Shown here in pieces: positions 16,254 through 24,613 of a DNA stretch of 34,109 nt. A program made the translations under genes and the position numbers. This stretch comes from Alphaproteobacteria bacterium (GTDB lineage: Bacteria; Pseudomonadota; Alphaproteobacteria; JAEULC01). The stretch spans positions 1-34,109 of the forward strand of contig JAKLKW010000063.1 in assembly GCA_023150455.1 (NCBI GenBank), given 5' to 3'. The first letter of the stretch is position 1. Every line of letters begins with the position of its first letter. Under the pieces are notes generated by a model. The model did not search any database, was not told the DNA's origin, and saw only the letters and a list, made by a program, of their open reading frames with translations.

Positions 16254-17480
16254 GTGAGCGACGCGGAGAAGATCGGCGCCTTCCTGGCGCCGCGCGAGGC
16301 CGAGCAGACGGCGTTCCTCGCGGCGCTGGTGCGCCAGGCGTCCGACAACCCGCCGGGCGACTGCGCGCCGCATGCGCGCGTGGCCGCCGGGCTGCTGGAA
16401 GACCTCGGCCTCGCGGTCGAGCGGCACCCGGTGCCCGAGGCCGAGTGCCGCGCCAACGGCATGGCGAGTGCCACCAACCTCGTCGTGCGCCGGCGCTTCG
16501 GCGACGGGCCGGTGATCGCGCTCAACGCGCACGGCGACGTGGTGCCGCCGGGCGACGGCTGGACGGTCGATCCCTATGGCGCCGAGATCCGCGACGGCTG
16601 GATGCACGGCCGCGGCGCGGCGGTGTCGAAATCCGACTTCGCCACCTACGCCTATGCGCTGCTGGCGCTCGGCGCGCTCGGCCGCAGGCTCGGCGGCACG
16701 GTCGAGCTGCACTTCACCTACGACGAGGAGGTCGGCGGCGAGATCGGGCCGCGCCGGCTCTTGGCCAAGGGCATCGTGAAGCCCGACCTCGCGATCGGCG
16801 CCGGCTTCTCCTACCAGGTCGTCACCGCGCACAACGGCGTGCTGCATCTCGAGGTCGAGCTGCGCGGCCGGTCGGCGCACGCGGCGCGGCCGGACACCGG
16901 CGCCGACGCGCTCGAGGCGGCCACCTACGTCCTCTCGGTGCTCTACGCCGAGCGCAACGGCTACGCCGCGCGCCGCTCGCGCATCGAGGGCATCGGCACG
17001 CCGAACCTGACCGTGGGGCTGATCTCCGGCGGCATCAACACCAACGTCGTGCCCGACCGCGTCACGTTCCGCCTCGACCGCCGCATCGTTCCGGAGGAGG
17101 ACCCGGCCGAGGTCGAGCGCCACCTGCGCAACCTGATCTGGACCTCCGCCGCGCGCAAGCAGGGCATCGCGGTCGAGGTGCGCCGCGTGCTGCTGGCGCG
17201 CCCGCTGACGATGCTGCCCGGCGCCGAACGCGTGGCCCGGGCGCTGACGCGCCACGGCGAGGCCGTGTTCGGCGAGAGGATCGCGACCACCGGCGTGCCG
17301 CTCTACACCGACGCGCGCCACTACGCCGAGGCCGGCGTGCCGATCGTGCTCTACGGCGCCGGCCCGCGCACCCTGCTCGAGGCCAACGCGCACCGCGCCG
17401 ACGAGCGGCTCAGGCTCGACGACCTCCACAAGGCCACGCGCGTGGTGGCGCTGGCGCTGGCGGAGCTGCTGGGCGGGTAG
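16254..17480 (+). CDS. M20-family amidohydrolase (ArgE/DapE-like)
   Basis: The 408-residue product has the M20 two-domain layout: a catalytic domain with LNAHGDVVP (His93, Asp95) and the TYDEEVGGEIGP pair (Glu158-Glu159), an inserted dimerisation domain (RGRSAHAARPDTGADALEAA), and a C-terminal catalytic part with NAHRADERL. The usual bridging aspartate of GRGAAD-type motifs is replaced: the sequence reads GRGAAVSKSDF with Val124. The next ligand position reads AIGAGFSYQ, without an acid. The metal site is therefore incomplete by the normal rule. It starts with GTG. The last 65 bases are repeated exactly 1,204 bp downstream (18620-18684). Confidence 0.85.
   Translation: MSDAEKIGAFLAPREAEQTAFLAALVRQASDNPPGDCAPHARVAAGLLEDLGLAVERHPVPEAECRANGMASATNLVVRRRFGDGPVIALNAHGDVVPPGDGWTVDPYGAEIRDGWMHGRGAAVSKSDFATYAYALLALGALGRRLGGTVELHFTYDEEVGGEIGPRRLLAKGIVKPDLAIGAGFSYQVVTAHNGVLHLEVELRGRSAHAARPDTGADALEAATYVLSVLYAERNGYAARRSRIEGIGTPNLTVGLISGGINTNVVPDRVTFRLDRRIVPEEDPAEVERHLRNLIWTSAARKQGIAVEVRRVLLARPLTMLPGAERVARALTRHGEAVFGERIATTGVPLYTDARHYAEAGVPIVLYGAGPRTLLEANAHRADERLRLDDLHKATRVVALALAELLGG
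17355..17480 (+). repeat. Left copy of direct repeat (3' end of the M20 gene)
   Basis: Positions 17416-17480 (65 bp, ending in the TAG stop) are identical to 18620-18684. A shorter block, 17355-17372 (18 bp), is identical to 18598-18615. Between these blocks the left copy has 43 bases where the right copy has four. The left copy is the functional gene end. Confidence 0.9.
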
Positions 17481-17505
17481 GGCGTCATGGGACGCCGAAG
17501 GCGTC
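17481..17505 (+). other. Two mutually exclusive hairpins after the M20 stop
   Basis: GGCGTC (17481-17486) can pair with GACGCC (17491-17496), and that same GACGCC can instead pair with GGCGTC (17500-17505). There is no T-run. It may act as a weak terminator between the M20 gene and the convergent vapC, or it may be chance in GC-rich DNA. Confidence 0.25.
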
Positions 17506-17562
17506 GGCACGCCTGTGGGGAAGGGCGGCGGTCGTTTCGGACCGGCCGGACCGTTCGCACGA

Positions 17563-18012
17563 TTATCGTCGACCGGGTGACGTCGCGCTCTTTCGCAGCG
17601 GGTTGACGGTTGCCAGATCGAAGAAGTCTCGCTCGTTGCCGGTCACGATCACGCAGTCGTTGGCAAGGGCCACCGACGCGATGATCATGCCCAGCGGACT
17701 GCGCGGCCGGCCAGCGGTGCGCCCCTGCGCCATCAGAGTTGCCCACAGCAAGCCTGCAACCTCGTCGAACGCGAGGATGCGCCCGGCAAAGAGCGCCTGC
17801 GGACCCTCGGGACCGCTGAACCACGCGTCGAGCGCGTCGCGCTTGCGGCCCGCCGGCTTGATCAGGATGCCACGCCGGATCTCGGCCACGGTAAGCGACG
17901 CGATGAAAAGATCGTCGTCGGCCTGCGCTTCGAGCCATGCCAGCAGCGCCGACGAGGGGTTGGGCTTGACGATGTCGCTGATGACGTTGGTGTCGAGAAG
18001 GTATCTCGTCAC
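17563..18012 (-). CDS. vapC: VapC/FitB-like PIN-domain toxin, one catalytic residue changed
   Basis: The 149-residue PIN protein starts at GTG 18012 (MTRYLLDTNVISDIVK), four bases inside the antitoxin gene. PIN acidic residues Asp7 (LLDTN) and Glu44 (LTVAEIRRG) are present, as is the C-terminal VIVTGNERDF (Asn126, Asp129). At the third conserved acid, where relatives usually read D-x-x-I-A, the sequence is SPLGMIIASVAL with Gly108. A single GAC-to-GGC change would explain this. VapC toxins are RNases that cleave tRNA or rRNA; this one may be weak or inactive. It is encoded with its antitoxin inside a region flanked by direct repeats. Confidence 0.85.
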   Translation of the reverse strand: MTRYLLDTNVISDIVKPNPSSALLAWLEAQADDDLFIASLTVAEIRRGILIKPAGRKRDALDAWFSGPEGPQALFAGRILAFDEVAGLLWATLMAQGRTAGRPRSPLGMIIASVALANDCVIVTGNERDFFDLATVNPLRKSATSPGRR

Positions 18013-18308
18013 AGATCGAGCTCGCGCTCTTCGACACGCGGACGCGCAAGGTCGAGATCGGCGCCGACGAGCGGCGAGCGACGGAGCGCGGCGACGATGC
18101 CGCCTTTCCTGGGCGGCTCGCCGGAGATCGTCGCGCGGACCGCCGCGCGGATGCGCGCGGCCTCCGCGCCGTCCTCGGCAAGCCGCCGAGCCAGCGACCT
18201 GATCAGGACCCGGTCGCCGTCGAGTCCGAGCACCTCGAATCGCGCCAAGCCGCGCGCGCCGAGGCGAGCGCGATAGTTCCGGATTGCGCGCTTCTGCGAG
18301 CTGCTCAC
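18009..18308 (-). CDS. Antitoxin of the VapBC-type pair
   Basis: This 99-residue protein (opening SSSQKRAIRNYRARL, with GLARFEVLGLDGDRVLIRSL in the middle) belongs to the antitoxin family that precedes FitB/VapC-like toxins in rhizobia and relatives. A charged N-terminal region probably binds DNA, and the C-terminal RRSPLVGADLDLARP tail probably covers the toxin. GTG 18308 follows a GGGAGGT ribosome-binding site. It overlaps vapC by four bases and has a good promoter directly upstream (18333-18361). Like other such pairs it is probably autoregulated. Confidence 0.8.
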   Translation of the reverse strand: MSSSQKRAIRNYRARLGARGLARFEVLGLDGDRVLIRSLARRLAEDGAEAARIRAAVRATISGEPPRKGGIVAALRRSPLVGADLDLARPRVEERELDL

Positions 18309-18332
18309 GATGACCTCCCATGTATTTCCAGT

Positions 18333-18361
18333 AATATATCCAGGGGAGGTGCCTACTTCAA
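18333..18361 (-). promoter_or_regulatory. Promoter of the toxin-antitoxin pair
   Basis: Reading on the minus strand, TTGAAG (18361-18356), a 17-bp spacer and TATATT (18338-18333) form a good sigma-70 promoter, 25 bp before the antitoxin GTG. It stands out as an AT-rich patch in GC-rich surroundings. Two CTGG direct repeats around the -10 could be part of an operator for the antitoxin. Confidence 0.6.
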
Positions 18362-18433
18362 GGACACAGGCCGCGTGAGCGGCGGCGTTGACGGTTTCGA
18401 ACCCTCGCGCCGGCGTCGTCCCATTCCGTCCGG

Positions 18434-18565
18434 TTCGGATTCAGCGTCAACACGCTGCGTCACTGGGAGCAGGGCAAGCGCCGGCCGGAAGGCGCGGCGC
18501 GGGCCTATCTGCTCGTCATCGATCGCGCGCCGAAAGCGGTGCAGAAGGCGCTGCACGCTGCGTGA
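18434..18565 (+). pseudogene. C-terminal remnant of an XRE/HTH antitoxin
   Basis: From 18434 the plus strand reads FGFSVNTLRHWEQGKRRPEG and then AARAYLLVIDRAPKAVQKAL before a stop at 18563-18565. This is the end of the HTH antitoxins that accompany RelE/ParE-like toxins (NadS type): recognition helix, WEQGKRxP motif and AYLLVI tail. The expected upstream helices (LSQAEFAAR) are missing. A short trace before 18434 fits only after a one-base shift, and no start codon serves the frame. It is a dead fragment lying back to back with the VapBC pair. Confidence 0.65.
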
Positions 18566-18597
18566 CCCGGAACGCCGTCGTGGCGTCCGGCCGCCGC

Positions 18598-18684
18598 GGC
18601 GCCGGCCCGCGCACCTCTTTCGACGACCTCCACAAGGCCACGCGCGTGGTGGCGCTGGCGCTGGCGGAGCTGCTGGGCGGGTAG
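18598..18684 (+). repeat. Right copy of direct repeat: remnant of the M20 gene end
   Basis: Positions 18620-18684 repeat 17416-17480 exactly, including the stop codon. 18598-18615 repeats 17355-17372. The 43 bases between the blocks in the gene are replaced by four bases here. It marks the right end of a 1.2-kb island holding the toxin-antitoxin genes. Confidence 0.9.
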
Positions 18685-18699
18685 CAGCGGGGGCGCACG

Positions 18700-18801
18700 G
18701 TCACCCCCACCCCAACCCTCCCCCATCAAGGGGGAGGGGACTGAATCGGAGCGCAAATTTCTTTCCCCTTCCCCCTTGTGGGGGATGGTCAGGGTGGGAA
18801 C
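18700..18801. repeat. Small inverted-repeat element (MITE/BIME-like)
   Basis: Two C/G-rich arms of about 37 bp (18701-18738 and 18764-18800) are imperfect inverted copies of each other around a 25-bp AT-richer centre. The left arm contains its own hairpin (CCCTCCCCC 18716-18724, GGGGGAGGG 18730-18738). There is no coding capacity. It lies between the right repeat copy and the 3' end of the SDR gene and could also terminate transcription. Confidence 0.65.
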
Positions 18802-18803
18802 TT

Positions 18804-19595
18804 CTATCCGCCCATGAACGCGCCGCCGTTGACGTCGAGGACGGCGCCGGTGACGAAACCGGCCTCGTCGGAGGCGAGATAGGCGACGGCGGCGGCCACT
18901 TCCTCGGGCGTGCCGAGGCGGCGCACGGGCAGGCGCGCCAGGTAGGCGCGGTTCTCGGCCGCGCTGAATCCCTCGTTGAGCGGCGTCGCGATGCGCCCGG
19001 GGGCGACGCAGTTGACGGTGATGCCGTCGGGACCGAGCTCGTTCGCCAACAGGCGCGAGAAGCCGATGATGCCGGCCTTGGTCGCGCCGTAATGCACGCC
19101 CGGCACGTCCGAGCGCGTGCGGCCCGCCAGCGACGACATGTTGACGATGCGGCCCCAGCGCCGCGCCTGCATCGACGGCAGGCAGGCCTGGCAGAACAGG
19201 AACGCCGCGGTCAGGTTGACGTCCAGCACGCGGCGCCACTCCGCCAGCGCCATGCGCGCCAGCGTCGCCTTCTCGCCGTCGTGCTTGGGCGAGATGCCGG
19301 CGTTGTTGACCAGGATGTCGACCCCGCCGAAGCACTCGGCGGCCAGCGCCGCCGCGCGTTTCGCCGTCCGAGGCGCCGCAACGTCGCCGGCGACGGTGAC
19401 GCAGGCGGTCCCGGCGGCGGCAAGCTGCGCCGCCGCCTGGCCGAGCGCGTCCCCGTTGACGTCCACCAGCACCAGGCGCGCGCCGTCCGCGGCCAGCCGC
19501 GCCGCGACCGCGCGGCCGATGCCCTGGGCGGCGCCGGTGACCATCGCCGTGCGGACCGGGGCGGTACGCGCGGCCGGCTCGATGGCGCTGGTCAT
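18804..19595 (-). CDS. SDR-family NAD(P)-dependent oxidoreductase (FabG-like)
   Basis: The 263-residue short-chain dehydrogenase has all family marks: the cofactor loop TGAAQGIG, VDVNGDA after beta-2, the NNAGIS motif, the catalytic serine in NMSSLAG, and the YGATK catalytic Tyr-Lys pair. The C-terminus ends GAVLDVNGGAFMGG. It probably oxidises or reduces a hydroxy/keto acid or sugar. The gene is divergent from the GntR regulator, with a shared 246-bp control region, so it is probably part of the same regulon. Confidence 0.9.
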   Translation of the reverse strand: MTSAIEPAARTAPVRTAMVTGAAQGIGRAVAARLAADGARLVLVDVNGDALGQAAAQLAAAGTACVTVAGDVAAPRTAKRAAALAAECFGGVDILVNNAGISPKHDGEKATLARMALAEWRRVLDVNLTAAFLFCQACLPSMQARRWGRIVNMSSLAGRTRSDVPGVHYGATKAGIIGFSRLLANELGPDGITVNCVAPGRIATPLNEGFSAAENRAYLARLPVRRLGTPEEVAAAVAYLASDEAGFVTGAVLDVNGGAFMGG

Positions 19596-19841
19596 GCGAC
19601 GGAGTCCTTTCGAAGAGAGCGACGGAGCAGGAAGGGGAGGCGATCTTAGTCAAGCGGGGGACGCAAAGGGAACACGCCGTCCGTCCGGCCTCTTTGTTGT
19701 AGACAATAGACAAAATATCGCGAATCGTTGACCGAGGCGTCCGAGGCCAACAAGCGGGCGCCGACAACGAGATAGAGAACGGGAAGGAAATGCTCGCCTG
19801 CCGCCGTCCGCGCCACCATCGCGTGGCGCCCTAGGCCCGCC
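19596..19841. promoter_or_regulatory. Divergent control region with probable GntR operator
   Basis: This 246-bp gap separates the minus-strand SDR gene from the plus-strand regulator. The AT-rich patch at 19694-19720 holds TTGTAGACAA (19697-19706), whose TTGT/ACAA halves form a GntR/FadR-type site (yGTM-KACr pattern). TAGACAA is also repeated in tandem (19700-19713). No clear -35/-10 pair can be assigned in either direction. The rest shows no gene. Confidence 0.45.
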
Positions 19842-20537
19842 ATGTCCGCATCCGGCGACGCTCCGCTCCGGGCGATCGAGTTCATGCGCTCGAAGTCCCT
19901 GCCCATGCTGGTGCAGGACGCGATCCTGCACCTGATCCAGTCGGGCGACCTCGGCGCCGGCGCCAAGCTCAACGAGGTGGCGCTGGCGACGCGGCTCGGC
20001 GTCAGCCGCGGCCCCGTGCGCGAGGCGTTCCGCGCGCTGGAGGAAGCCGGGCTCGTGCGGCTGGAGAAGAACCGCGGCGTGTTCGTGCGCGAGATCCGAC
20101 CGGACGAGGCGGTCGAGCTGTACGAGCTGCGCGCGGGGCTCGACGAGATCGCCGGCCGCATCCTGGCGCCGCGCGTCACCGACGCCGAGCTCGGCGAGCT
20201 GTCGGAGCTGGTGGAGCAGATGGACCAGGCCGGGTCGATCGAACGCTATTTCCCGCTCAACATCCGCTTCCACGACCGCATCGTCGAGATGGCCGGCAAC
20301 CGGCCGCTGATGGCGACCTACCGGCGCGTCATCAACGAGATGCACCTCTTGCGCCGGCACGGGCTCGTCTCCGGCGGGGGCCTGCGCGTCTCCAACGACG
20401 AGCATCGCGCCATCGTCGAAGCATTGGCGGCGCGCCGGCCGGATTCGGTGGTCGAGACGATGCGCGGACACGTGACGGCCGGGCGCGAGCGCCTGATGCT
20501 GGCGATCCGCCTCGGCGCCGCGTCGGCGGCGGACTGA
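19842..20537 (+). CDS. GntR-family transcriptional regulator (FCD domain)
   Basis: The 231-residue protein has an N-terminal winged helix-turn-helix (about residues 20-88: KLNEVALATRLGVSRGPVRE, ALEEAGLVRLEKNRGVFV) and an all-helical FCD effector domain. The metal-site histidines of the latter lie in NIRFHDRIV, NDEHRAIVEAL and MRGHVTAGRERL. The HLLRRHGLVSGG region resembles the regulators annotated with phosphonate use. Such proteins usually repress carboxylate catabolism genes until a small acid binds. It lies directly before the ABC importer (13-bp gap) and opposite the SDR gene. Confidence 0.9.
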   Translation: MSASGDAPLRAIEFMRSKSLPMLVQDAILHLIQSGDLGAGAKLNEVALATRLGVSRGPVREAFRALEEAGLVRLEKNRGVFVREIRPDEAVELYELRAGLDEIAGRILAPRVTDAELGELSELVEQMDQAGSIERYFPLNIRFHDRIVEMAGNRPLMATYRRVINEMHLLRRHGLVSGGGLRVSNDEHRAIVEALAARRPDSVVETMRGHVTAGRERLMLAIRLGAASAAD

Positions 20538-20550
20538 CGGGAGCGCCGGC

Positions 20551-21612
<1,062 letters not shown>

Positions 21613-21651
21613 ATGGCGACAAGAAGGCGAACACGAACGGAGGAGACGAAC

Positions 21652-22713
21652 ATGCACGGAACGAAATTCACGCGCAGGTCCTTCCTGCTGGCTTCGAGCG
21701 CGCTGGGCATCAGCGTGCTGGCGGCGCCGCTCGCGGCCCTGCCCGCGGCCGCGCCGGTGACGCCGCAGCTGATCGAGGCGGCGAAGAAGGAGGGCAAAAT
21801 CGTCTGGTACACCTCGGTCGACCTGCCGCTGGCGCAGAAGGTCGCCCAGGCCTTCGAGGCGAAGTATCCCGGTGTGTCGGTGCGCGTCGAGCGCACCGGG
21901 GCCGAGCGCGTGTTCCAGCGCATCGGCCAGGAATACTCGGCCAAGATCCACGCGGTCGACGCCGTCAACAGCTCGGACGCGGCGCACCTCCTGGTGTGGA
22001 AGCGCGAGGGCATCCTGGCGCCCTACGTGACCGAGGACATGGCGAAGAACTACCCGCCCGAGCATGTCGACCCGGACGGCATGTTCGCGAGCTTCCGCGC
22101 CACCTTGAGCCCGATCGCCTACAACACCAAGCTGGTCGACGCCGGCGAGGCGCCGAAGAGCTTCAAGGACCTGCTCGACCCGAAATGGTCGGGCAAGCTG
22201 GTGAAGTCGCATCCGGGCTACAGCGGCTCGACGCTCACCGCCACGTTCCAGACCGCGCGCGACCTGGGGTGGAGCTATTTCGAGGCGCTGTCGAAGCAGA
22301 AGGTGATGCAGGTGCAGTCGGCGACCGAGCCGCCGAAGAAGCTGTCGCTGGGCGAGCGCGCCGTCGCGGTGGACGGCGTCGAGTACGTGTTCCTGCAGCT
22401 GATCGAGAAGGGCAACCCGATCGCGATCGTCTACCCGTCCGAGGGAACGCCGCTGGTGGTCGGCCCGTCGGCCATCTTCAAGAACGCGCCCAACCCGAAC
22501 GCCGCGCGCCTGTTCCATTCCTTCCTGTTCTCGCGCGAGTGCCAGCAGCTGATCGTCGACGCCGGCGGCCTGCGCTCGTTCCACAAGGAGGTCAAGGACA
22601 AGGAAGGCCGCACGCCGCTCGCCAAGATCAAGCTGATGAAGGAAGACGCGGAAGCGGTCGAGAAGCAGGTCGAGGAGATCAAGTCCAAGTACACCCGGCT
22701 GTTCAAGGTGTAG
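21652..22713 (+). CDS. ABC transporter extracellular solute-binding protein (Tat-exported)
   Basis: The 353-residue family 1 binding protein begins with a twin-arginine signal (FTRRSFLLASSALG, then an Ala-rich cleavage region). The mature part has KKEGKIVWYTSVDLPLAQKV, the SSDAAHLLVWKREG ligand region and AYNTKLV, typical of iron(III)/AEP-type binding proteins. ATG 21652 is chosen because GGAGGAG lies upstream; the earlier ATG at 21613 would add a basic extension before the Tat signal. The tyrosines typical of iron binding are not clearly present, so an organic ligand is more likely (inference). Confidence 0.88.
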   Translation: MHGTKFTRRSFLLASSALGISVLAAPLAALPAAAPVTPQLIEAAKKEGKIVWYTSVDLPLAQKVAQAFEAKYPGVSVRVERTGAERVFQRIGQEYSAKIHAVDAVNSSDAAHLLVWKREGILAPYVTEDMAKNYPPEHVDPDGMFASFRATLSPIAYNTKLVDAGEAPKSFKDLLDPKWSGKLVKSHPGYSGSTLTATFQTARDLGWSYFEALSKQKVMQVQSATEPPKKLSLGERAVAVDGVEYVFLQLIEKGNPIAIVYPSEGTPLVVGPSAIFKNAPNPNAARLFHSFLFSRECQQLIVDAGGLRSFHKEVKDKEGRTPLAKIKLMKEDAEAVEKQVEEIKSKYTRLFKV

Positions 22714-22750
22714 GTCGGGGTGAGCACGGTAGCGATGCGCCTCTTTCCGT

Positions 22751-22792
22751 CCCCCCTCCCTCCCGAGCTTTTGTCGAAGGGGCGGGAGGGGG
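22751..22792. repeat. Hairpin repeat after the binding-protein gene
   Basis: CCCCCTCCC (22752-22760) and GGGAGGGGG (22784-22792) form a 9-bp stem around a loop with an inner imperfect stem (GAGCTTTT region). It may cap the mRNA of the binding protein, which usually needs higher expression than the permease. It resembles the other C/G-rich palindromes in this window. Confidence 0.6.
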
Positions 22793-22831
22793 CCAGGTGG
22801 AGGGGCTGTGCCCGACCTCCGCGCGTTCCGA

Positions 22832-22858
22832 CCCTCTCCCGCCTGCGGCGGGCGAGGG
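22832..22858. repeat. Palindromic repeat, copy A, before the permease start
   Basis: A 27-base element with arms CCCTCTCCCGCC and GGCGGGCGAGGG around TGC (one mismatch). It is identical to 30718-30744, and GA precedes both copies. It lies ten bases before the permease ATG. Confidence 0.8.
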
Positions 22859-22867
22859 TTTGAAGCG

Positions 22868-24592
22868 ATGACCACCATCGCCGCCCCGCTGCCGCGCGGC
22901 CGGCCGCGCGGGATCGACCTGTCGCGGCCGGTGATGCTGGGGCTGGCGGCGGTGCTGTGCGTGCTGATCGTGCTGCCGGTGTCGCAGCTCGCCTGGCATG
23001 CCGTCGTCGACCGCGACGGGGCGCCGACGCTGGAGAACTTCCGGCGCCTGTGGTCCGACCCGGCCTTCGTCGAGCCGATGCTCACGACCCTGACGCTGGC
23101 CACGTCGGTCAGCGTCGCCTGCTGCGTCGTCGCCGCGCCGATCGGCTGGCTGGTGGCGCGCACCGACCTGCCCTTCACCGGCGTGGTGCGCGCGCTGGTC
23201 ATGGCGTCCTTCGTCACGCCGCCGTTCCTCGGCGCCGTGGCCTGGGAGATCCTCGCCGCCCCGAACAGCGGGCTGTTGAACCAGTGGTACCGGTCGCTGA
23301 CCGGCGCCGGGACGGACGAATACCTGGTCAACGTCTACTCGATGGGCGGGCTGATCTTCGTGATCGCCTGCTACACGTTTCCCTACGTGTTCGTGCTGGT
23401 GTCGAACGCGCTCGACCGCATCCCCTCCGATCTCGAGGACGCCTCGGCGATCCTCGGCGGGCGCACCTGGCGGACCGCCGCGAGGATCACGATTCCGCTG
23501 GCGCTGCCCGCGCTGCTCGCGGGCGGCCTGGTCGCCTTCCTGCAGGCGATGATCCTGTTCGGCTCGCCGGCGATCCTGGCGCTGCCGGCCGGGTTCCATA
23601 CCATGACGACCAAGATCTGGAGCCTGTTCCAGTATCCGCCCAAGCCGGGCCTCGCCGCCGCCGCCGCCCTGCCGCTGCTGCTGATCACGATCGTCCTGTT
23701 GCGCGGCCAGCAATGGCTGATGGGACGGCGCGGCTACACCGTGGTCGGCGGGCGCTCGGGCCGGCCGCGCCCGACGGCGCTGGGGCTGCTGCGCTGGCCG
23801 GCGCTGGGGCTGTGCCTTGCGGTGCTGGCCTGCTCGGTGTTCCTGCCCTACGGCGCGCTCGTGAAGACCGCGTTCTCGCGCGTGCCGTCGCAGCCGGTCT
23901 CGTTCGACAACCTGACCCTGCAGCACGTGCGCTTCGTGCTGTTCGAGTTCTCCGGCACCCGGCTCGCGCTGCAGAACACCTTCCTGCTCGGCGTGCTGTC
24001 GGCGACGCTCGGCACCGGGCTTGCGCTGGTGGTGGCCTATCTGAGCGGCCGGCGCGCGGTGCCCGGGCATCGGACGCTGGCGTTCCTCGCGACCGCGCCG
24101 GTGTCGATCCCCGGCATCGTGCTCGGCGTCGGCCTGTTCCTCAGCTACACGCGCCCGCCCTTCGTGCTCTACGGCACGCTGTGGATCCTGCTCATCGCCT
24201 ACATCACCATCGAGCTGCCGGCGGCCTATCAGCAGCTGCAGTCGGCGCTCAAGGCCGTGCATCCCGAGCTCGAGGAGGCCAGCCGCATCCTCGGCGCCAC
24301 GCGGCTGCAGGCGCTCGGCCACGTCACGGCCCCGCTGCTGCGCTCGGGCGTGATCGCCGCCTGGTGCTTCGTCTTCATCGGCACGATGCGCGAGCTGTCG
24401 GCCGCCATCATGCTGTTCACCGCCGACACCAAGGTGATCTCGGTCGTCATCTTCGACCTGAACGAGAGCGGCGACCTCGGCGCCATCTCGGTGCTGGGCA
24501 TCGCCATGCTGCTGATCACCTTCGCCGTCGTGCTGCTGGTCAACCGCATTCCCGGCCTCGGCGGCTGGCGTCCGGCGCGTCCGGGGGGATGA
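22868..24592 (+). CDS. ABC importer permease, two fused membrane domains
   Basis: The 574-residue protein contains two binding-protein-dependent permease domains in tandem, about 12 helices in all. Each has an EAA-type coupling loop: LEDASAILGGRTWRTAARIT in the first half and LEEASRILGATRLQALGHVT in the second. This FbpB-like fused form goes with the upstream ATPase and binding protein. ATG 22868 is chosen. An upstream GTG (22808) would translate a palindromic repeat (22832-22858) into the N-terminus. Confidence 0.92.
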   Translation: MTTIAAPLPRGRPRGIDLSRPVMLGLAAVLCVLIVLPVSQLAWHAVVDRDGAPTLENFRRLWSDPAFVEPMLTTLTLATSVSVACCVVAAPIGWLVARTDLPFTGVVRALVMASFVTPPFLGAVAWEILAAPNSGLLNQWYRSLTGAGTDEYLVNVYSMGGLIFVIACYTFPYVFVLVSNALDRIPSDLEDASAILGGRTWRTAARITIPLALPALLAGGLVAFLQAMILFGSPAILALPAGFHTMTTKIWSLFQYPPKPGLAAAAALPLLLITIVLLRGQQWLMGRRGYTVVGGRSGRPRPTALGLLRWPALGLCLAVLACSVFLPYGALVKTAFSRVPSQPVSFDNLTLQHVRFVLFEFSGTRLALQNTFLLGVLSATLGTGLALVVAYLSGRRAVPGHRTLAFLATAPVSIPGIVLGVGLFLSYTRPPFVLYGTLWILLIAYITIELPAAYQQLQSALKAVHPELEEASRILGATRLQALGHVTAPLLRSGVIAAWCFVFIGTMRELSAAIMLFTADTKVISVVIFDLNESGDLGAISVLGIAMLLITFAVVLLVNRIPGLGGWRPARPGG

Positions 24593-24613
24593 GAAGACGA
24601 GAAGGAGGAGACG

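Noticed and set aside
22808-22867. Longer N-terminus for the fused ABC permease from GTG 22808
   Set aside because: It would translate the 22832-22858 palindrome, and ATG 22868 gives the usual short cytoplasmic start.
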